The position numbers and the translations under genes were made by a program. A model generated the notes under the pieces. The model made no database searches and was not told the origin of the DNA. It saw only the letters and a list, made by a program, of their open reading frames with translations. From the NCBI RefSeq assembly GCF_900172365.1, contig NZ_FWFJ01000002.1, positions 1 through 64,000 on the forward strand: DNA of 64,000 nucleotides. The letters run 5' to 3'. Below, one piece after another: positions 8,301-16,639 of this stretch (its first letter is position 1; the number at the start of each line of letters is the position of its first letter). Source of the DNA: Roseovarius gaetbuli (GTDB lineage: Bacteria > Pseudomonadota > Alphaproteobacteria > Rhodobacterales > Rhodobacteraceae).

Positions 8301-9476
8301 CTAGGACCGCCGATGTATCCGACGAGACGGATGGAGGTCGGCAGAGAACGGCATCTGCTTTTGGCCCTGCACGATCATCTGCACAAAGGCGCGGTGGTTT
8401 GGTTGCATGATCAGCTGTTCGGGCGACACAGCGAGGAGCTGCTGCGCAATCATAGGTGCATCAAGCGCGCCGACGCGCAGGGCCAGGATGGTGCCGACAT
8501 TGCCGAAGATCGCCTCCAGAACGTCCCTGTCGGTCTGTGTGGTATATTGCTGCGCCAGAACCACACCTAACCCGTATTTCCGACATTCCGACAGCGCATC
8601 GGCAAAGACGGCAGTGCTAAAGTGGTGGAACTCGTCGACGTAGAGAATGAAGGGCCTGCGCCTGGCGGCCTCGGTATCCGCTCTCGAGAACGCCGCGTTG
8701 ACGATACTTGCAAGAAGAAGACCGCCCATCACATTGGCCGTATCCGCGCCCAGCTGGCCCTTGCTGAGATTTATGACGAGGTGCTGCTGCGTATCCATCA
8801 GCTTGCGGAACCACAGCGGCTGTTCGGGTTCACAAAGTGTTTTGCGCGCCACCGGGTTTGAGAGAAGAGCGCCCAACTTGTTGGCCAGTGGGGCTACCCC
8901 ATCCGCAGAGGTGCGGTAGTTCATTGCCGGGTATTCCCGGCTCCAGAAGGCGTGCACCTGCGGATCAATGATCCGGGTGACGGCCTGACGTCGGAAATCG
9001 CTTTCCAGAAACAACCGCATGATGTCGCGCAGATCGGCCTGTGGCTGCTCCAGCAGGGCCAGAACCGCGTAGCGCAGCAAATGCTCCATGCGCGGACCCC
9101 AGGCATCCGCCCATTGCTTTCTGAGCGCCTCAATCAGCCCGGAGGTGACCAGATGACGGCGGCTGGCGCTGACGCCCAGCAGGGGGTTGTATCCGAGCCG
9201 AGACTCCGGATCAGCCACACGCCAGTTCAGGACATCTGGGTGATCAGAAAGCGTTTCGGCCAGCTCGCCGTGTGGGTCAATCAGGCAGAACCCCTGCCCC
9301 CGGTCGATATCCTGTCGCGCGAGGTTTTCAATGAGGGTGGATTTGCCAGTGCCAGTCTGGCCGATCACATAGGTATGCAGCAACCGATCCGGCAACGTCT
9401 GCCCAAAAGCATATGGCGTGTAATGGTGATAGGCCGTGCCAAGGGTCACCTGGGCGATAAGGTTCGCGGTTCGCAT
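8301..9476 (-). CDS. TraD/VirD4-like conjugative ATPase (short form)
   Basis: This 391-residue P-loop ATPase has Walker A GQTGTGKST (about residues 38-46) and Walker B FILYVDEFHHF. It also has a DPHGE motif and a late AQQYTTQ segment, the pattern of HerA/VirD4-type DNA-pumping ATPases. No membrane segment is seen, unlike classical coupling proteins. The frame is open to 9641, but the ATG at 9476 follows GCTGAGGGT and starts the conserved region. The role is probably DNA transfer or processing of the mobile block. It is convergent with the recombinase-side DNA and divergent from the DUF3768 operon. A second, membrane-anchored ATPase lies at 13164-15239. Confidence 0.82.
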   Translation of the reverse strand: MRTANLIAQVTLGTAYHHYTPYAFGQTLPDRLLHTYVIGQTGTGKSTLIENLARQDIDRGQGFCLIDPHGELAETLSDHPDVLNWRVADPESRLGYNPLLGVSASRRHLVTSGLIEALRKQWADAWGPRMEHLLRYAVLALLEQPQADLRDIMRLFLESDFRRQAVTRIIDPQVHAFWSREYPAMNYRTSADGVAPLANKLGALLSNPVARKTLCEPEQPLWFRKLMDTQQHLVINLSKGQLGADTANVMGGLLLASIVNAAFSRADTEAARRRPFILYVDEFHHFSTAVFADALSECRKYGLGVVLAQQYTTQTDRDVLEAIFGNVGTILALRVGALDAPMIAQQLLAVSPEQLIMQPNHRAFVQMIVQGQKQMPFSADLHPSRRIHRRS

Positions 9477-9663
9477 ACCCTCAGCTTGCCAGACCCGGAC
9501 AGTAGCACCAGGCCCGCGCATGGCACTCCAAAGAACACGAGGGGTCCTGGCCCTGTCTTCGCACGACCGGCATAATAGAGGCAGGTTCGTTCTTTCGTTC
9601 GCCTTCCGCAGGGTGCGTCCGGGATAATCCCGGGCGGCCACCCATACGGAAGGAGAACCAGCG

Positions 9664-10194
9664 ATGGGTACTTTGCAAGAAGATGTCGCAGGCGATGTCG
9701 GGTCTGTCCCACATTGCCGGACCTGTGGATCGACGCGCGTGACAAAAGACGCCTGGGCGGGCTGGAATTCCGAGGCAGGTCTGTGGGAACTCGAGACGGT
9801 GCTCGACCAGGAGTTCTGCCATCAATGCGAAGCCGACACCACATTCGTTTGGCGGCGTGCAGAGACGGTTCCAAGCCAGAAAGTGCAGGAGCTGAATGAT
9901 CGCTTCCGCACCTCTGGTCAGGGCAAGGGGTCCGTGATGATAACCTCGGGCCTGCAGGAGAAAGGCGGCGCCTTCATTGTCGCCGCCGTCAATGCAGTTC
10001 GCACTTTTGATGACTTCTCAGAAGGCAACGATCCCTGGGGCGAGCATGATTTTGGTGCTGTCGAGATTGAGGGCGAGAAGGTCTTCTGGAAGATCGACTG
10101 CTACGATCCGACCCTGACAATGGGTTCGGAAAATCCGGCCAATGAAGCTGTGACACATCGCGTTCTGACCATCATGCTGGCCAGTGAATACTAG
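9664..10194 (+). CDS. DUF3768 protein with N-terminal zinc ribbon
   Basis: This is a 176-residue protein. Residues 18-54 have two C-x2-C pairs (HCRTCGS and FCHQCEAD), making a zinc ribbon. From about residue 75 it matches DUF3768: LNDRFR, then NDPWGEHDFG, then FWKIDCYD, and the C-terminal RVLTIMLASEY. DUF3768 proteins are common on plasmids and integrative elements of alphaproteobacteria, and their function is unknown. AAGGAG precedes the ATG. A second small gene follows 2 bp after its stop, so the two are an operon closed by the terminator at 10498-10530. The ribbon suggests nucleic-acid binding, which is inference. Confidence 0.85.
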   Translation: MGTLQEDVAGDVGSVPHCRTCGSTRVTKDAWAGWNSEAGLWELETVLDQEFCHQCEADTTFVWRRAETVPSQKVQELNDRFRTSGQGKGSVMITSGLQEKGGAFIVAAVNAVRTFDDFSEGNDPWGEHDFGAVEIEGEKVFWKIDCYDPTLTMGSENPANEAVTHRVLTIMLASEY

Positions 10195-10196
10195 CC

Positions 10197-10481
10197 ATGG
10201 GTGACGGTTATGACAGTTTTGACTTGGTCTGGTGCGAGCGTGACATCGAGGTCAGATATCAGGCCAACTGGCTGAACACCGATCACTGTCACATCGAGCT
10301 GCACTGCGCAGAACGGTTACCAGTCACGGAAACCGGCTATCGCTCGCACTTCGTGCCGGGTGACGCGGTCACAGACGAAGATGATGTCCGCAGGTACATT
10401 CTGGCCTGGCTGGATGAAGTCGCGCGGGATCCGAGCTGGGCGCGCCACCTCGAAGACAGCAAGCAGCTCAACCTCTTCTGA
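10197..10481 (+). CDS. Small hypothetical protein in DUF3768 operon
   Basis: This 94-residue acidic protein has no domain I recognise. The N-terminal half is predicted strand-rich (DIEVRYQANWLN, then CHIELHC) and the C-terminal half helical (DDVRRYILAWLDEVA). The ATG follows the DUF3768 stop by 2 bp, so the two are translationally coupled and the product may act with DUF3768. It is followed directly by a strong terminator. It resembles small accessory proteins of conjugative plasmids in being short and acidic, but no function should be inferred from that. Confidence 0.7.
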   Translation: MGDGYDSFDLVWCERDIEVRYQANWLNTDHCHIELHCAERLPVTETGYRSHFVPGDAVTDEDDVRRYILAWLDEVARDPSWARHLEDSKQLNLF

Positions 10482-10497
10482 GCCTCCAATCAAACAC

Positions 10498-10530
10498 ACG
10501 CCATCCTGCTACAGGCAGGGTGGCGTTTTC
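10498..10530 (+). terminator. Rho-independent terminator of DUF3768 operon
   Basis: A 12-bp stem, ACGCCATCCTGC against GCAGGGTGGCGT, with one G-T pair and a 5-base loop (TACAG), is followed by TTTTC. It starts about 17 bp after the stop codon at 10481. Confidence 0.85.
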
Positions 10531-10582
10531 TCATCCCTGTTCAAAAGCACAACGAAATATGATCTAGCACCTCATACGCCGT

Positions 10583-10625
10583 GACCTGACATCGCCCCCA
10601 CCCAAAAGGGGCGATTGTTCAGGTC
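10583..10625. repeat. Long imperfect hairpin
   Basis: GACCTGACATCGCCCC and GGGGCGATTGTTCAGGTC pair with one small bulge around the loop CACCCAAAA. There is no T-tract on either side, so this is not a plain terminator. It lies in a gene-free stretch of the mobile block and may be a protein-binding or nicking-region structure. Confidence 0.6.
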
Positions 10626-10676
10626 GTCACAGCGCGCGTGAAAGAAAACGACGCCGCCACGCGTACCAACTGGTAG

Positions 10677-10777
10677 GGCTGGTCCGCCGGTTCGGCAGAT
10701 CATCCTGGCACAAACAGAATGCTGCGAGATTGGGCTGACGCCCAGTCCGGCCAGGAAGCGCCAGCGGCGGACCAGCC
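10677..10777. repeat. Perfect 13-bp inverted repeat, 75-bp spacer
   Basis: GGCTGGTCCGCCG at 10677-10689 is exactly inverted at 10765-10777. The spacer also holds a small palindrome, TGGGCtgacGCCCA. With the hairpin at 10583-10625 this makes the interval 10531-10866 the densest inverted-repeat region in the block. It lies just upstream of an XRE regulator, and no gene is seen inside. It is a candidate origin of transfer or replication, or an operator region. Confidence 0.6.
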
Positions 10778-10866
10778 TCCAGAGTGACATCAGCGGTCCT
10801 GTACGCTTTTTGGGAAAGTGATATCATCTCAATGAGGCTTAAAAGTTAATTTGTTTTTCTCGTTCT

Positions 10867-11217
10867 ATGACCACACAATTTGCTCTTGATGTGTATCTGG
10901 CACGTATCAAATCCGGGTACACACAATCTGACGTGGCACATCTTCTGGATATCAGCCGCGTCACCATTTCGCGTTTTGAACGCGGCAATTCCGAACCCTC
11001 GCTTCAGGACATCCTGGCCCTGTCGCTGGTTTATGGCAGAAGCTTTGAAAGCTTCTTTGCCGACAAGCTGCGCAGACGGCGACAGCGGCTTTTGAAACGG
11101 CTGCAAAACCTGCAGCCGCTGACGCAGCCGACGACAAAACATGCCAACCGCGAAGCGAACTTGCAGCGGCTGGCGCGACGTTTAGAAGCTGATCTTGCGA
11201 TTCATGACTGGGCTTAA
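10867..11217 (+). CDS. XRE-family HTH regulator
   Basis: This 116-residue protein has an N-terminal Cro/C1-type helix-turn-helix (residues about 8-62). The recognition region is YTQSDVAHLLDISRVTISRFERG. A basic tail follows (DKLRRRRQRLLKRLQ), then a short C-terminal segment. The downstream RuvC-like gene overlaps its end by 14 bp, so the two are translationally coupled. It probably represses its own operon or transfer genes by binding the inverted repeats directly upstream (10583-10777), which is inference from position. Confidence 0.82.
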   Translation: MTTQFALDVYLARIKSGYTQSDVAHLLDISRVTISRFERGNSEPSLQDILALSLVYGRSFESFFADKLRRRRQRLLKRLQNLQPLTQPTTKHANREANLQRLARRLEADLAIHDWA

Positions 11218-11695
11218 AGTGCTGGCGGTTGCCGCCGCCAACCGGCGCGTCGGATACGCCTATTTTGAGAACTGGGATCTGGTGTACTGGACGATTTCCA
11301 CCAAAGCCGGTGAAAAACCGCTGAACGCAGTTGCTGTCACTCAGGACCTGATCACGCGGTTTGCTCCGGATGTGCTCGTATCCCAAAAGGTGACCCCCGC
11401 CCTGACCAAAAGCAAGAACACCAAAAAAGTAATCTCTGCCATAGCGCGCACCGGCAAACAGAATGACCTGATCTGCATTGCCGTGCCGCGCCTGCGCAAA
11501 CATAAAAACAAGTACGAAGAAGCTGAGGCGCTTGCCAAGATCTTTCCGCAAGTCGCCGATTACCTGCCGCAACCACGGCAACTGCACCACAGCAAGGAGC
11601 CGCGCAATACGGTACTCTTTGAGGCCATCGCTTTGGCCGTGACGCTGTTTGAGGATGAAGACCAAAATCTGCTGATGGCGCAGGCGATGGGATAG
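11204..11695 (+). CDS. RuvC/YqgF-like RNase H-fold protein
   Basis: This 163-residue protein is read from the ATG at 11204; an ATG at 11195 would add 3 residues. The pattern is that of small RuvC-like resolvases: a first strand (LAVAAANRRVGYAYFE), then PDVLVSQKV at about residue 55, a KHKNKYEEAEALAKIFP segment, and a final EPRNTVLFEAIALAV helix. The first-strand aspartate of classical RuvC appears to be replaced, so catalytic activity is uncertain. It overlaps the XRE regulator gene. The pair looks like a regulator-nuclease module of the mobile element. Its substrate, for example a Holliday junction at transfer or excision, is unknown. Confidence 0.6.
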   Translation: MTGLKVLAVAAANRRVGYAYFENWDLVYWTISTKAGEKPLNAVAVTQDLITRFAPDVLVSQKVTPALTKSKNTKKVISAIARTGKQNDLICIAVPRLRKHKNKYEEAEALAKIFPQVADYLPQPRQLHHSKEPRNTVLFEAIALAVTLFEDEDQNLLMAQAMG

Positions 11696-11783
11696 CCCTC
11701 GGTTCGCGATATCAGAGAAAACAATTGACTCGCGTTAGCGTCAGCTTGCAGCCTCACTCCTATTGTTTTGAGGAGATATTGAT

Positions 11784-12611
11784 ATGAGATCATATGAAGC
11801 GGCGCGTGGCTTATTCAGCTTTCTGGGGCTTTGCAGTTGGGCAGTTATTGTAATTGGCGCGATCCTGGCATTCTCAGGCGGCACTATTGCAGGTACCGGT
11901 TTTGGGCGTGGCGCCAACGGCATGAGCGCGCTGCTGGGTGCAGCGCCTGGTTTCATTTTGGCCATGCTGGGCTTTTATGGATTAGCTTTGGTTCAGATGG
12001 GCCGCGCGAGCGTCGATAGCGCTGAATACGGCCAGCAGTCACTGGAGGTGGCCAGGCAACAGCTGGAAGTGTCGCGTGAGGTTCTCGATCAGGGCAAGAA
12101 AACAGCCGCATCGTATGCCTCTTTGGTCGCGTCAAACCAGCCCCGTTCAAAGACGAAAGCTAAAGATCCTGCGAGCGACAGTTCAGAAATTTCATATGCC
12201 AGCAAAGCCAAATCCGAGCCGAAGAAAGAGCCTCCCGCAGATGCAACGCCCGCTCAACCGAAACTGGAAAAGCCAGAGCCAGTAGCTGTCAAAGAAGATC
12301 CAAAACCAGCACTGCCAGAGCCTCCCATTGAGCTGAGCTTGCCTCAATTCGAGCCAGAACCAATCGCTGTGCAGACAAACAAACAACCGGAACCGAAAAA
12401 GGCCGTAGCGCACTCGAAGGCATCTGAACCAAAAGCTGTCGTGGCCTCAAAGAAACCTGAGCCAAAGAAAGAGCCCTACGTTTCGAAGCAAATCGAGGAA
12501 AAGGACGGCGTGTTTTCCTACGGCTCCACAACCTTTTCATCAGAAGCCGCTGCCAGACGATACGTGGCGCAACTGGGAGTCAATCCAAACGTCAAATTGC
12601 CTGATGCCTGA
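11784..12611 (+). CDS. Membrane protein with long Pro/Lys/Glu-rich region
   Basis: This 275-residue protein has two hydrophobic segments (about 12-35 and 48-72), then a helical stretch (SLEVARQQLEVSREVLDQ). A disordered, strongly repetitive Lys-Pro-Glu region (about 115-235) follows. The end is a short ordered tail with FSYGSTTFSSEAAARRYVAQLG. GAGGAG precedes the ATG. The layout resembles envelope-spanning proteins that reach through the periplasm, such as TonB- or TrbI-like scaffolds, but no known domain is seen. The C-terminal SEAAARRY pattern looks like a small binding module. It lies between the XRE/RuvC pair and the ATPase operon of the mobile block. Function is unknown. Confidence 0.75.
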   Translation: MRSYEAARGLFSFLGLCSWAVIVIGAILAFSGGTIAGTGFGRGANGMSALLGAAPGFILAMLGFYGLALVQMGRASVDSAEYGQQSLEVARQQLEVSREVLDQGKKTAASYASLVASNQPRSKTKAKDPASDSSEISYASKAKSEPKKEPPADATPAQPKLEKPEPVAVKEDPKPALPEPPIELSLPQFEPEPIAVQTNKQPEPKKAVAHSKASEPKAVVASKKPEPKKEPYVSKQIEEKDGVFSYGSTTFSSEAAARRYVAQLGVNPNVKLPDA

Positions 12612-12645
12612 CCCCCATACAGACCCCCAACCCCTATGGGGGTCA
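12609..12645 (+). terminator. Stem-loop after the membrane-protein gene
   Basis: A perfect 11-bp stem, TGACCCCCATA at 12609-12619 and TATGGGGGTCA at 12635-12645, begins at the stop codon of the preceding gene. There is no T-tract, so it may slow transcription or protect the 3' end rather than be a strong terminator. Confidence 0.55.
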
Positions 12646-12804
12646 TGTGTGGGTACCAGCGTGGCACATGGCTGAACATGGCAGCATAATTTGCAAGAAA
12701 CCACTGCGCGACTTCATCTGTTTTACAGCTGAATAACCCCACCCTCCCGTGCGTGATACTCCCTTATCCGGTCTGACAGGCCCAACCCTAAAAAGCAGCC
12801 TTCA

Positions 12805-13164
12805 ATGCGTATCTCAATCAAACATGAAACCGTCCGGCGCGGGCTGCTCTTCAAGACCACGTTTTACGAGGTATCACTCACCGTGCTCTTTACCCATGAA
12901 GAGATCCAGATCATTCGCCAACGTAAACTGATGCAGACCAAGTTGCTGGATCGGCGTCCCGCGACGGCCAAGGTAGATGACCGCGATAGCAAGTTTGCAC
13001 TGAATGTGGGTGATATTGTGAATGGTAAGACAGACCGGTTTTTATGCGCCACCCCATCAGCATCAAAACGCTACGAAGAGATGCTGCTCGACACGCTGCA
13101 GCAACTCAAGCTCTGGATCAGCGACAACGCCGAGGAGGCCGAAGACTTCGTGGTTGAGATTTAA
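12805..13164 (+). CDS. Hypothetical protein upstream of TraD-like ATPase
   Basis: This 119-residue protein has no known domain. The N-terminal half is strand-rich (MRISIKHETVRRGLLFKTTF), and the C-terminal half ends in an acidic helix (QQLKLWISDNAEEAED). Its stop codon overlaps the ATG of the 691-residue ATPase (TAATG), so the two are translated together. That suggests an accessory role in the same transfer machinery. No strong ribosome binding site is seen before its own ATG. A small N-terminal shift of the start is possible. Confidence 0.7.
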   Translation: MRISIKHETVRRGLLFKTTFYEVSLTVLFTHEEIQIIRQRKLMQTKLLDRRPATAKVDDRDSKFALNVGDIVNGKTDRFLCATPSASKRYEEMLLDTLQQLKLWISDNAEEAEDFVVEI

Positions 13165-15239
13165 TGGGGCGCGAGTTCGGCGATCTCTTCGGCAGCCTGG
13201 TTGGGGCCGCCATTATTGTAACCGGCTTGCTCCTGGCTGCGGTGATCATCACACCGTTGTTCCTGATCGGGATAGCCGCTTATGTCGGGTTCCGTCTCTG
13301 GCACGAAAGCCCGGCGCGCGCTGAGCGTCTGGCCCATGAAGAGACGATGCGCCTCTATCATCATGCCCAGAGTGGACAGGTTTGGTTGAGCGAGGCTGAG
13401 ATCGACCAGGCACTCTCGGACCGCTGGCCTGCGACCACACCGGAGCCGCTGCGCGTGCAGCTACTAGAGGTGGGGCAGGCGCTCTATGCAGACGAAGGGT
13501 TGAGCCCCGACATCCCACCACCGCCGACGCTTTGTAACACGGTCGAAGGCGGACGGTATCGCGACCTGCTGGCCAAGCAGGGGCAGGCGCGCAACGATCG
13601 GAACATGCTGGTGTCGGCTTTGGGTGTGATCTCAGAAGCACTCGCGCCCATTGCGCGGGCAGCCCCGCCGATGCAAGGCGATGTGCTGGTTTCCGTGGCG
13701 CAGTTCCTGACGCCGCTGGGGCCAACCATCGATCAGGTGATCTCGCCCTTTTTTGCCGACAACGGATACAACCATTTTAAAGCCCTGCGGCAACAGCTAG
13801 ATGCGAACCTGCGCGGCACCCATCGCGCCACCCCGCTTTTTCCCCGCGACTACAAAGGTGACGATGCCATAGACACCTATCTGGCAGGTACCAGGTTGGC
13901 CGATCTCTTCATGCTGCGCACCCCATTCGAGATCCCGGCAGAGCTCAGGTTCGAGCACATGCATATCGTTGCGGGCAGCGGCCATGGCAAAACCCAGACC
14001 CTGCAGTATCTGATCGCCAAGGATTTGCCAGCAGTCGCCGCCGGTGACAAATCCGTGGTGGTGATCGACAGCCAGGGCGATCTGATTGGCAATATTCTCC
14101 GCGCCAAGGCCCTTGAGCCAGACCAGATCGTGCTGATCAACCCTGAGGACATCGCCTATCCGGTTAGTCTTAACCTCTTCTCCATCGGGCAGGAACGATT
14201 GGACGGCTATTCGCCCCTGGAGAAAGAACGGCTGACCAACTCCATCATCGAGCTCTATGACTTCGTTCTGGGGTCACTGTTGTCAGCCGGGATGACCGCC
14301 AAGCAAAGCGTCGTCTTCCGCTACGTGACCCGGCTGATGTTCCACATACCGGACGCCACCATCCACACCCTGCGCGATCTGATGGAGCCTGGCGGGACCG
14401 AAAAATACCGCGAACACATCGAAAAGCTCGAAGGCACGCCGCGTCGCTTTTTTGAGACAGAGTTCGAGAGCAAGGAATTTGCCGCCACCAAGACCCAAGT
14501 CCTGCGTCGCCTTTACGGCGTGCTGGAAAACCAGACCTTCGAGCGCATGTTTGCGAACCCGCAATCCAAGTTCGACATGTTCACGGAGCTGAATGCAGGC
14601 AAGCTGATCCTGATCAACACCTCGAAATCCCTGCTTAAGGAACAGGGTACCGAGATCTTTGGCCGTTTCTTTGTGGCCCTGATCGCGCAGGCGGCGCAGG
14701 AACGTGCGGTGTTGCGCCAACAGGACCGCCTGCCCGCGATGATCTATATCGATGAAGCACAGGATTACTTCGACGCCAATATTGGTGTAATCCTGTCTCA
14801 GGCGCGCAAATACCGCGTTGGCATGGTGATGGCGCATCAATACCTCGGCCAGCTCTCTAACGGGCTTCAAGAGGCCTTTGAGGCCAATACCTCGATCAAG
14901 CTGGCCGGTGGTGTCTCTGCTCGTGATGCACGAGCGCTGGCCAGCCAGATGCACGCCACGCCTGAGATGGTCCAGCAACAGCCCAAGGGCACCTTCGCCA
15001 CCTACCTGCGTGGATTGACTGACAAGGCCGTGCCAATCGCCTTTCCGTTTTTTGAATTAGAGAACCTGCCCCGCACCACAAAAGAAGAGCGTGCGGCTAT
15101 CCTGCAACACAGCCGCGACACTTACGCGGAACCATGGCAACCCAAGGCTGACCATAGCGAACCACAATCCGAAGACGCCAAAATCATTCCGCCGAAAAAA
15201 GACGATGATGACCCTCTTGCACCTTCTCCCGAGCTCTAA
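13164..15239 (+). CDS. Membrane-anchored TraD/VirD4-like DNA transfer ATPase
   Basis: This 691-residue ATPase has an N-terminal membrane anchor (residues about 10-45, one or two segments). A linker domain is followed by the motor domain: Walker A AGSGHGKTQ at about 270, DSQGD, then Walker B MIYIDEAQDYF, and a late AHQYLGQL motif. The last 30 residues are charged and disordered (DDDDPL). This is the plan of type IV coupling proteins that feed DNA into a conjugation channel. No relaxase or mating-pair genes are in the window, so the block may be mobilisable only, or a remnant. It overlaps the 119-residue gene by 1 bp and is followed by the replication-relaxation gene. Confidence 0.85.
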   Translation: MGREFGDLFGSLVGAAIIVTGLLLAAVIITPLFLIGIAAYVGFRLWHESPARAERLAHEETMRLYHHAQSGQVWLSEAEIDQALSDRWPATTPEPLRVQLLEVGQALYADEGLSPDIPPPPTLCNTVEGGRYRDLLAKQGQARNDRNMLVSALGVISEALAPIARAAPPMQGDVLVSVAQFLTPLGPTIDQVISPFFADNGYNHFKALRQQLDANLRGTHRATPLFPRDYKGDDAIDTYLAGTRLADLFMLRTPFEIPAELRFEHMHIVAGSGHGKTQTLQYLIAKDLPAVAAGDKSVVVIDSQGDLIGNILRAKALEPDQIVLINPEDIAYPVSLNLFSIGQERLDGYSPLEKERLTNSIIELYDFVLGSLLSAGMTAKQSVVFRYVTRLMFHIPDATIHTLRDLMEPGGTEKYREHIEKLEGTPRRFFETEFESKEFAATKTQVLRRLYGVLENQTFERMFANPQSKFDMFTELNAGKLILINTSKSLLKEQGTEIFGRFFVALIAQAAQERAVLRQQDRLPAMIYIDEAQDYFDANIGVILSQARKYRVGMVMAHQYLGQLSNGLQEAFEANTSIKLAGGVSARDARALASQMHATPEMVQQQPKGTFATYLRGLTDKAVPIAFPFFELENLPRTTKEERAAILQHSRDTYAEPWQPKADHSEPQSEDAKIIPPKKDDDDPLAPSPEL

Positions 15240-15258
15240 GCCACGCCATGCTGGGTCC

Positions 15259-16104
15259 ATGGCACAGCATCTGAAATCCCCGAAAGCATCTCGACCGGAC
15301 AGCCATCCCACCGCGCGCGAGCTACGCTGGTTTGCCCATATTGATCGGCACGGGCCGCAATCCTCGGAGTTCCTCTATGAGCTGACCCGCGACACGCACC
15401 GCTGCCGCGACACCAGCCTGCGACGATTGCGGGCTTTACGGGAGGCAGGGTACCTGCGACTGCCCCCGCAGCAACGCCAGATCGCCAAAGCTGATTTCAA
15501 TCCTTATGTCTATGACTTGACACCGCTTGGGTGGGACGTGCTGTCCTGTGAAAAAGACCTTGAACGCTATTGCCGTCCAACCGGTCACTGGTGGCACGTA
15601 TACTGGGTTTCCACGCTTACCAGCGCCATTGAGATTCAAGGAACCCGAGCCGGTCTTGAGTACATTCCCGCCGCCAGCATACTGGCGCTTAAGAATGCCC
15701 CACTGGCCATTCCGGTCGACAGCTACAAACTGATCCCAGATCAACTCTTCGCGATCAAATACCCAGATGGCTATCGAGCCTTCGCGGTTGAAGTAGACCG
15801 AGGTACCGAGCCAGTGCGCTCTGCCTCAGCTCGAAAGTCCCTGCTCGCGTCCTTGGAGCAGTATCGCGAAATCAAAGCACAGCGACTGCACAGCAAGCAC
15901 TACGGCCTAAAATCACCACTGTTTGTGCTTTGGCTCTTTGCAGCCGAGACCCGCAGAAAAGCTTTCGTGACCCTGCTCGGTCCCGAACACCCCGCGACAT
16001 TCACGTCGGTGACCTCGAACTTAGTGCCGAAGTGGGACGACATGATGAACATCTCCAAAGCTAGCTGGAGCGGAGCGGAGGACGGACGATTCTTCATCGT
16101 ATGA
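15259..16104 (+). CDS. Replication-relaxation family protein
   Basis: This 281-residue protein matches the replication-relaxation (Replic_Relax) family found on plasmids and conjugative elements. It begins with a winged-helix region (RELRWFAHIDRHGPQ, then LYELTRDTHRC, then LRRLRALREAGYLRLP). This is followed by the typical YVYDLTPLGWDVL strand pair and a C-terminal nuclease-like half with FAVEVDRGTEP. The frame is open upstream into the ATPase gene; 15259 is the first ATG after that gene's stop, while 15205 is an alternative. It probably acts in initiation of DNA processing for transfer. It is the last intact gene before the truncated enoyl-CoA hydratase. Confidence 0.75.
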   Translation: MAQHLKSPKASRPDSHPTARELRWFAHIDRHGPQSSEFLYELTRDTHRCRDTSLRRLRALREAGYLRLPPQQRQIAKADFNPYVYDLTPLGWDVLSCEKDLERYCRPTGHWWHVYWVSTLTSAIEIQGTRAGLEYIPAASILALKNAPLAIPVDSYKLIPDQLFAIKYPDGYRAFAVEVDRGTEPVRSASARKSLLASLEQYREIKAQRLHSKHYGLKSPLFVLWLFAAETRRKAFVTLLGPEHPATFTSVTSNLVPKWDDMMNISKASWSGAEDGRFFIV

Positions 16105-16156
16105 GGCAAAAGCATTTGGAAGTAAGGGCAGGGAGCGACGGCATGCAAATGTAGAT

Positions 16157-16639
16157 ATGTACGGTCTCTCGGGGCATGCGGTTGGCGGAAGCTGTGAACT
16201 GGCTATGATGAGCTACATCATCGTGGCGGCGGAATGTGCGTGCTTCGCCCTGCCCGAAACAACGATCGGGATCATTCCCGGCGCCGGTGGCACACAGCGT
16301 CTGACCCGTGTCGTCGGCAAGGCGCTAGCAATGGACATGGTCCTGACTGGTCACGCGATGAGCGTCGAAGAGGCTCGCGCGGCGGGGCTGGTCGCGCGTG
16401 TCATGGCGGATGGCGCGCATGTGGACACCGCAGTAGAGATGGCAGAGCGGATCGCGCGTAACTCGCAGCCCATTGTCATGATGGCGAAAGAAGCCGTCAA
16501 CAAGGCCTATGAGGCCCACCTCGCCGAAGGTATCCACCTTGAACGACGTTTGCTTTATGCGACTTTTGCAATCGAATATTGCCGGGAAGGCATGACTGCA
16601 TTCAAAGAAAAGAGGCCCCCAAACTTCCTTGATCGCTAA
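16157..16639 (+). pseudogene. Enoyl-CoA hydratase, 5'-truncated
   Basis: The 160 codons correspond to the C-terminal two thirds of an enoyl-CoA hydratase/isomerase of about 258 residues. Seen are the oxyanion-hole region in weakened form (LSGHAVGGSCELAMM), the catalytic-loop segment PETTIGIIPGAGGTQRL, and the C-terminal helices to FKEKRPPNF. The first 95 or so residues, including the first oxyanion strand, are missing, and the sequence changes to element DNA between about 16105 and 16160. The gene was cut, most simply by insertion of the element carrying the serine recombinase. I did not find the missing 5' part elsewhere in the window. Confidence 0.8.
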
